Positions 59,501 through 64,000 of a DNA stretch of 64,000 nucleotides are shown piece after piece; the stretch's first letter is position 1; every line of letters starts with the position of its first letter. Position numbers and translations under genes: made by a program. Under the pieces are notes generated by a model. That model was not told the DNA's origin, made no database searches, and saw only the letters and a list, made by a program, of their open reading frames with translations. The DNA is from Neckera pumila. Taxonomy: Eukaryota > Streptophyta > Bryopsida > Hypnales > Neckeraceae. The stretch spans positions 11,398,211-11,462,210 of the forward strand of contig OZ018413.1 of assembly GCA_963969595.1 (NCBI GenBank). The letters run 5' to 3'.

Positions 59501-60027
59501 TTGGACCTATAGTGTGAAAGTTATGAATTTTTTAAATTAAAAAATTGAATGATATTATCTTTTACTATTTTGAAAAAAAAATAACTTTTACACCACATAT
59601 CCAAACGCTACAAAACAAAGCCCTTGCATTCCTTTGTGCATAAATCTTTCTATTCATATAAAAAAAACATAACCTTTTACACCACAAAAAAGCCTTTACA
59701 ATCCTTTGTGCATTAAAAATTTATTTTGGAATTTAAAAATTAAAATTTTTCTTTTTCTTTTTCTTTTTTTTTGACCATGGCAACAACTCAGGGCAAACTA
59801 GTCAGTATATTAAGACAATTTGTTTGTTTGTTTGTTTTGTTTGATTTGTTTTGTTTGTTATGGTGAAAAATTAGAGTTATTTCTCTAATAAAAAAGTGAA
59901 CTACTTATAAAGTCAAATAATTCTAATATAGCACTTAGAAAATGTATTTAAAGAATATTTTGGAAATATTATCAATATATTCTTAGAATATTTCAAAAAC
60001 CATATATTTTGAAGATATACATATTAT
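56546..60027. other. Spacer with one exon-like block and repeats
   Basis: At 56754-56829 on the plus strand an AG/GT-bordered block reads EPCVYYLGMQYGKGWWVYFI in an open frame. It looks protein-like but has no partner exons I can place. The 57-58.4 kb part is less AT-rich with no complete frame. From 59206 the K repeat begins. Confidence 0.4.
59206..59862 (-). repeat. Dispersed repeat (family K), expanded copy
   Basis: A TTGTTTGTTTTGTTTTGTTT tract opens the unit, which then follows copy 1 (AAGCTCTT, GGTGCACAAGC, TGGACCTACAATGTGAAAG). The AACTTTTA(C/T)A(C/T)CACATATCCAAAC block is present twice more inside. It ends near AAACTAGTC at 59802, and a second GTTT tract follows at 59817-59862, perhaps the start of a truncated neighbour. 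Confidence 0.6.
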
Positions 60028-60275
60028 CACTAGAAGAAATCTGCGTTAAATTTGAAGAAAACTGGGCTGGATCCCACAAAACCATGTGGGATTGGTTTTG
60101 TTGAGTTCCTAGTTTCCAACGCAAAATTTTGCGTTGGAATGCGTTGGAATGCGTTGGAATGCATTGGAATGTGTTGGAACGCATTTCCAACGCATAATTT
60201 TGCGTTGGAAACTAGGAACTCAATAAAACCAATTCCACATGGTTTTGTAGGATCCAACGTAGTTTTCTTCTAGTG
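60028..60275. mobile_element. CACTA-type foldback MITE with TTAT target duplication
   Basis: The ends are CACTAGAAGAAATCTGCGTT and, inverted, CACTAGAAGAAAACTACGTT. The arms pair over about 100 bases, and TTAT flanks both sides. A 10-bp repeat, GCGTTGGAAT, occurs five times in the centre (60131-60180). Confidence 0.82.
60131..60180. repeat. 10-bp minisatellite inside the CACTA MITE
   Basis: Five copies of GCGTTGGAAT, the last two with single changes. Confidence 0.92.
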
Positions 60276-61334
60276 TTATATTGAATACTTATATGATGTA
60301 AATTTGAAACACATCAAAATCATTGTTCAGAAGCTATTGAATTTAAAATGTGCAATCTTTGGATTAACTAACCCGTATCTATCTTTTTCATCCTTGAATG
60401 TCTATTGTTTCTAGAAAAGAATGTTTTATCAACTATCGTCCTTTTTCTTTATGGACTACAGATTTGTCCATAATTCATTAAATATTAGTTCTTTACTTGT
60501 AATCTTGTTTTCTAAGAGCGTTAGAACACATTTTGAAATTGCTTTTCTTAAACCACAATATTAGTCACATACTAATATCTTGGCATGATTTAATATTAAA
60601 GGGATGTTAGAACTACATACTAGAGCAATTTTTGAAGGCTTCTATTTTTTCCTACAATTGTGGCTAACTACTCACCTCATCATAAATAGAATTTTTTTGG
60701 ATATCCTCAAAATGCAAGGGGGGAGGCTTTATTTTGGAATCTTCAAAATTTGAGAATTACTTCTATTGCTCTCTCTTTGTGACTTCTTTATTTTTGACTA
60801 GCTTTTCTCACATGATATAGGTTGTCTAAGATATGATATGATGCCTACTTGTATATAAAACATGAAATATTAACTTAAACCAAACCAAAAGCATTTCAAT
60901 AAAACCAAAATTGATCATAAATTTGTACTTTGGTAGACAAAAAAATACACATACAATATCTAAACCCAAAATCCTATACTAACAACAAATTTAAAATAAA
61001 CTAATAAATCTCATTAACTTAAATCACTACATTTCAATCACCACAACTCATCAAATTTTCCTATAGCTTTGAAGGATAGTACTACAGTACTCAATGCTCC
61101 ACTAACAAATTGGACTATAATTACTACAATCCAATCACAATCAACCACTTACCCCCATAATAACAATACTACCTAATTGCAAACTGGAAAAAAAAAATAA
61201 TCTCCTATCATCAATGCTCCTACTAGAGCTTTATTATATGTATCACATGAGGATTTTATCCCTTGATCATTGCGTCACTATCCCTTTAACATTAGCAGTC
61301 ACATCTAGTATTGGCCCTGATACTACAATAACAT
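60276..61334. other. AT-rich spacer, nothing recognised
   Basis: No open frame of note, no repeat family from elsewhere in the window and no RNA gene recognised. Confidence 0.5.
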
Positions 61335-62266
61335 TTAACTCCTAAAGGCCCGAGGCCTTTTTTCTGCAAAAAACACTCAAAATTGTCATTTTTGTAGCAA
61401 AGAGTAAAAAAAATTGAAAATTGTTTTTCTTATACATCCAGTGATAGGAGCTTACACCTAACTAATATGAAAATGTGTGGAAAAAATTTCAAAATTTTTG
61501 ACCACACAGATTGCAAGATATTTGCGTTTAAAGTGAAAAAAACAAGTTTTTTCAGTACATTGTGTGACTAGATTTTTTGACTTTGAACATTTTTAACTAT
61601 AAATTTTTGCACTACAAAGTTTTGAGCTTTGATCTTTATAGTAAAGAATTGGACTAAGAGTTGAGCAAAAAAAAATCCAAAGAAACTTAATTCTCATTAT
61701 TGAAAGAAATTGTTAAGTAGAAGTAGGTACAAGATAGAAGGAAAATCTAAATTATTAATAACTCTAAGATGGAATTTAAATGCACAAATCCCAAGGGTCT
61801 ATTCTAGCAAGCAAATTATACCCTGTAGAGTTTTTGTTTTTGAAAGTTGTAAAAATTGCATTCAGAAATGAACCCTACAAGTTATTTTTTTCAGGAAGAT
61901 GCTCAAAGTGCCCAAAAAATAAGATTGTTCATAACTTTCTCATATCAAATCCAAATGAAATGAATCAAAAAGCTTTCCAAATAGAAAAAAATATCATCTA
62001 TGGGAAAAAAATTCAAAAAAAAATTCAAACTTTTTGCAAATTTTTTGGTAGTTGCCCCTTATCCGCTTTGAGCATGGCTTTGAGCTTATTTGGGCATAAC
62101 TTTTGTTCCCAAGCACCGATTAAAAAAAAATTATATTTCCGAAAAGCTTATCAATTTTTCTATCTTCAAAAAAAGTTCAAAAAAATCAAGACAAAAATTT
62201 AGCCCGTAGGTACTTGCCAAAAATCTCATTTGTCCCCCGAAGGGACAATGGTCCTTCAGGGGTTAA
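61335..62266. mobile_element. TTAA-flanked element, long piggyBac-like family, forward (el-11)
   Basis: The ends are TTAACTCCTAAAGGCCCGAG and GGTCCTTCAGGGGTTAA, 932 bp apart, collinear with el-1 and el-5. A 140-codon plus frame at 61780-62202 lies inside it. The same stretch is interrupted in the other copies, so I regard it as non-coding. Confidence 0.8.
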
Positions 62267-63801
62267 TAATATAAAACAAGACAATTTATACACATAAGAA
62301 CACAATCACAACATACATACTCGTAAATCGATTGTTACATACACAAAAACCAAAAGAACTTCAAACATAAAACAAATAATTATTAGTAAGATGCACAAGC
62401 TATTTTCAACCTTTAGAAATATCCTGTAACCTAAAATTGTGTTCAACCTACATATACAAAATTGAATCATAATCATACAATAAAACCACAAATACCATTA
62501 TTTCTTCTATTAATTAGAATAATCTAGCGCAAAACAAAGGTACAATATATAGTTTATGTGTCATATATAGTGCTCTATGAACCGTGTTGGAGAACCTCAA
62601 ATGAATAGACTCTTAAAGCAATAGGTCAAATAAAGCACTAAGGCTCTAAAGGCATCCTCTAATGCAAAGGTACAAATGGATCATTAATGTACAAATAGTA
62701 TACATTTTCAGAAGGTGGAAGTGGAGGCTTTTAGTGACCACTACATTTCAACTTAACAAATCATGACTAATTCCACACAGCTCCAAAAAATACAAAACGA
62801 CTTAAATTATATGCCAATTCCATTTGACTTTCAAAGATATTGGTAGTCTGCCAAAAATATTTCAAGAATTTCAACCTCCCCAAATTAGTTTTCAGCTCTT
62901 AAATAGGCCTTTATGGACTTCTATCTTAATGCATTCAAAATTAAAAAAACTGGATTTATTTCTCTCTCTTTCAATGGCAATTTTCAGGGTCTCCACCTTA
63001 TAAGGCGCACATATTCAAATCCTCTAAGGTAACTACACCTAAAACCAACAGTGTTCTAATTGCGACCCTATCTAGGAAGGACTGACACGCTGCTTGAAGT
63101 ATGTTCTACTGTCAATGATGAATTAGGTAGGCTTAATTGGTCGCTTTAAGAGCATACTACCTTACATTTTATTCCAGAATCCATCCTACCTCAATGCACA
63201 CTAATATCAAAAAAAAAATCGGAAGTCCAAGACATTTTAAACCACCGGATGATGGTACTGTACATTAGAGAGGTATCCAACCAAACGGCGCTGTTGTAGA
63301 CTCAAATCCCCAGTTCATTACCTTATATGAAATTTAATCCTCTCTACCTAATGGAAAGACTTCAAATAAAATTTCTTCAACACACTAGTTTCAAAAAGGA
63401 AAAAAAAAGAAGGAAAAAAAAAAGAAAAAAAAGATTTAAAAAAAAAACGGAGTTATTTTTCTCTCTCTCAGTGCCGGTTTTAGGTGTCTCTACTTTGTAA
63501 GGCTCCGTGTTCAGAGGCTGTACATTTCAGCCCAAAGTCCGTGAACTGGGTGTTCCCCACCCTCACCAGACCATCGTGAAGCGCACAGGGAGAAGAGATT
63601 TCCCCAAATCCAAAGCAAAGCACGCCTCCCCCATTGGCCCAAGCTCCGCCAAGGATCAACCCCTATCCAAACACTCCTCACACACTCCTCTCCCACTCCG
63701 TTGCTCCTAAATCTCAAGCTCCCCTGCTCGCCATCTGCTCGCTCACACTCCCAATTCTCCTTCACCATCGCCAGAATACAATACAGCAGCAGTCTGCAGC
63801 C
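62267..63801. other. Spacer, family-D repeat and leader of the last gene
   Basis: A third family-D copy lies at 62755-62935. From 62940 on, blocks TTATTTCTCTCTCT and GGTTTTAGGTGTC-like sequences recur at about 62955 and 63460-63490, beside A/G-rich tracts. Sequence from about 63500 becomes C-rich, with repeated CTCC/CACTCC, as in a plant 5' leader. No TATA box is placed with confidence. Confidence 0.5.
62755..62935. repeat. Dispersed repeat (family D), copy 3
   Basis: It shares CTAATTCCACACAGCTCCAA, AATACAAAACGACTT and ATGCCAATTCCATTT with the copies at 3413 and 25190. Confidence 0.6.
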
Positions 63802-63907
63802 ATGGCCGCCGTCGCCTCCACCTCTGCAGTGACCTCCTCGTGCCTGTTGCACACCAAGAGCTTCGCGACTAACAACCTCCGCAATGCCTCAGCACGCCCC
63901 ATCACAG
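63802..63907 (+). CDS. First exon of a probable plastid-targeted protein (partial)
   Basis: The ATG at 63802 (GCAGCCATGGCC) opens a frame of 35 codons plus one base that ends in a good donor (ATCACAG, GTACGG). The peptide is rich in Ala, Ser and Thr, has several Lys/Arg and no acidic residues, as a chloroplast transit peptide would. The mature protein lies beyond the window, so its function is unknown. The minus-strand frame over the same bases (63511-63852) is a shadow. Confidence 0.65.
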
Positions 63908-64000
63908 GTACGGGACCCAGGACGCATTTTGCATTTGGGATCTGGGATATGAAATTGGAGGGTAATTGGTGGTGGGTTTTGTTTGGGTGGTTGGAATGGG

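Noticed and set aside
60052..60273. Frames on both strands within the CACTA MITE
   Set aside because: The arms are inverted repeats, so similar peptides appear on both strands; no coding function is implied.
61780..62202. 140-codon plus-strand frame as a possible transposase
   Set aside because: It lies within a ~930 bp TTAA element whose other copies interrupt the same frame, and shows no DDE/D-like motif.

Overview
This 64 kb window looks like nuclear DNA of a land plant. The genes have spliceosomal introns with GT-AG borders, and the families present are plant families: an NDR1/HIN1-like LEA_2 protein, a DOMON-cytochrome b561 protein, an S-like RNase T2, a plant-type pepsin-like aspartic protease, and what looks like a chloroplast transit-peptide exon at the right edge. 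The spacers are very AT-rich and full of short transposon remnants. I cannot fix the lineage from sequence alone; a non-seed plant such as a bryophyte is plausible but unproven.

Layout. 1-7.9 kb: repeats, two TTAA-flanked elements, a GCT/GTT microsatellite and a possible transcribed patch near 6 kb. 7.93-8.83 kb: NHL/LEA_2 gene (+), with a duplicated 5' flank and a repeated 3' tail. 10.6-13.5 kb: four-exon DOMON-b561 gene (-). 14.1-15.2 kb: three-exon RNase T2 gene (-). 18.1-22.5 kb: nine-exon membrane-anchored aspartic protease (-), with a transposon in intron 7 and a probable 5'-UTR intron. 23.6-34.5 kb: gene-poor, including three abutting ~930 bp TTAA elements. 34.6-36.6 kb: five-exon gene (-) for an uncharacterised basic protein with a B-box-like Cys/His cluster. 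37.4-41.1 kb: transposon-rich. 41.4-48.7 kb: decayed Ty3/gypsy-like element (-), hit by several nested small elements. 48.7-50.4 kb: a degenerate tandem repeat open on both strands, then decayed coding sequence. 50.4-63.5 kb: mostly AT-rich spacer, with a weak gene candidate at 55.7-56.5 kb. 63.8 kb to the edge: first exon of a gene that leaves the window.

The four exon-intron models for the multi-exon genes keep frame through every junction (CDS lengths 1188, 813, 1728 and 1245 bases). The genes do not form a pathway; several are secretory or membrane proteins (b561, RNase T2, aspartic protease, NHL), which may be coincidence.

The most unusual content is the transposon population. Eleven elements carry the hallmarks of piggyBac: a TTAA target site on both sides and termini starting CCC and ending GGG. 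They total about 9 kb and none encodes a transposase. Three of them abut and share single TTAA junctions. There are also CACTA-type foldback elements with 3-4 bp target duplications and two pogo/Emigrant-like elements with TA duplications.
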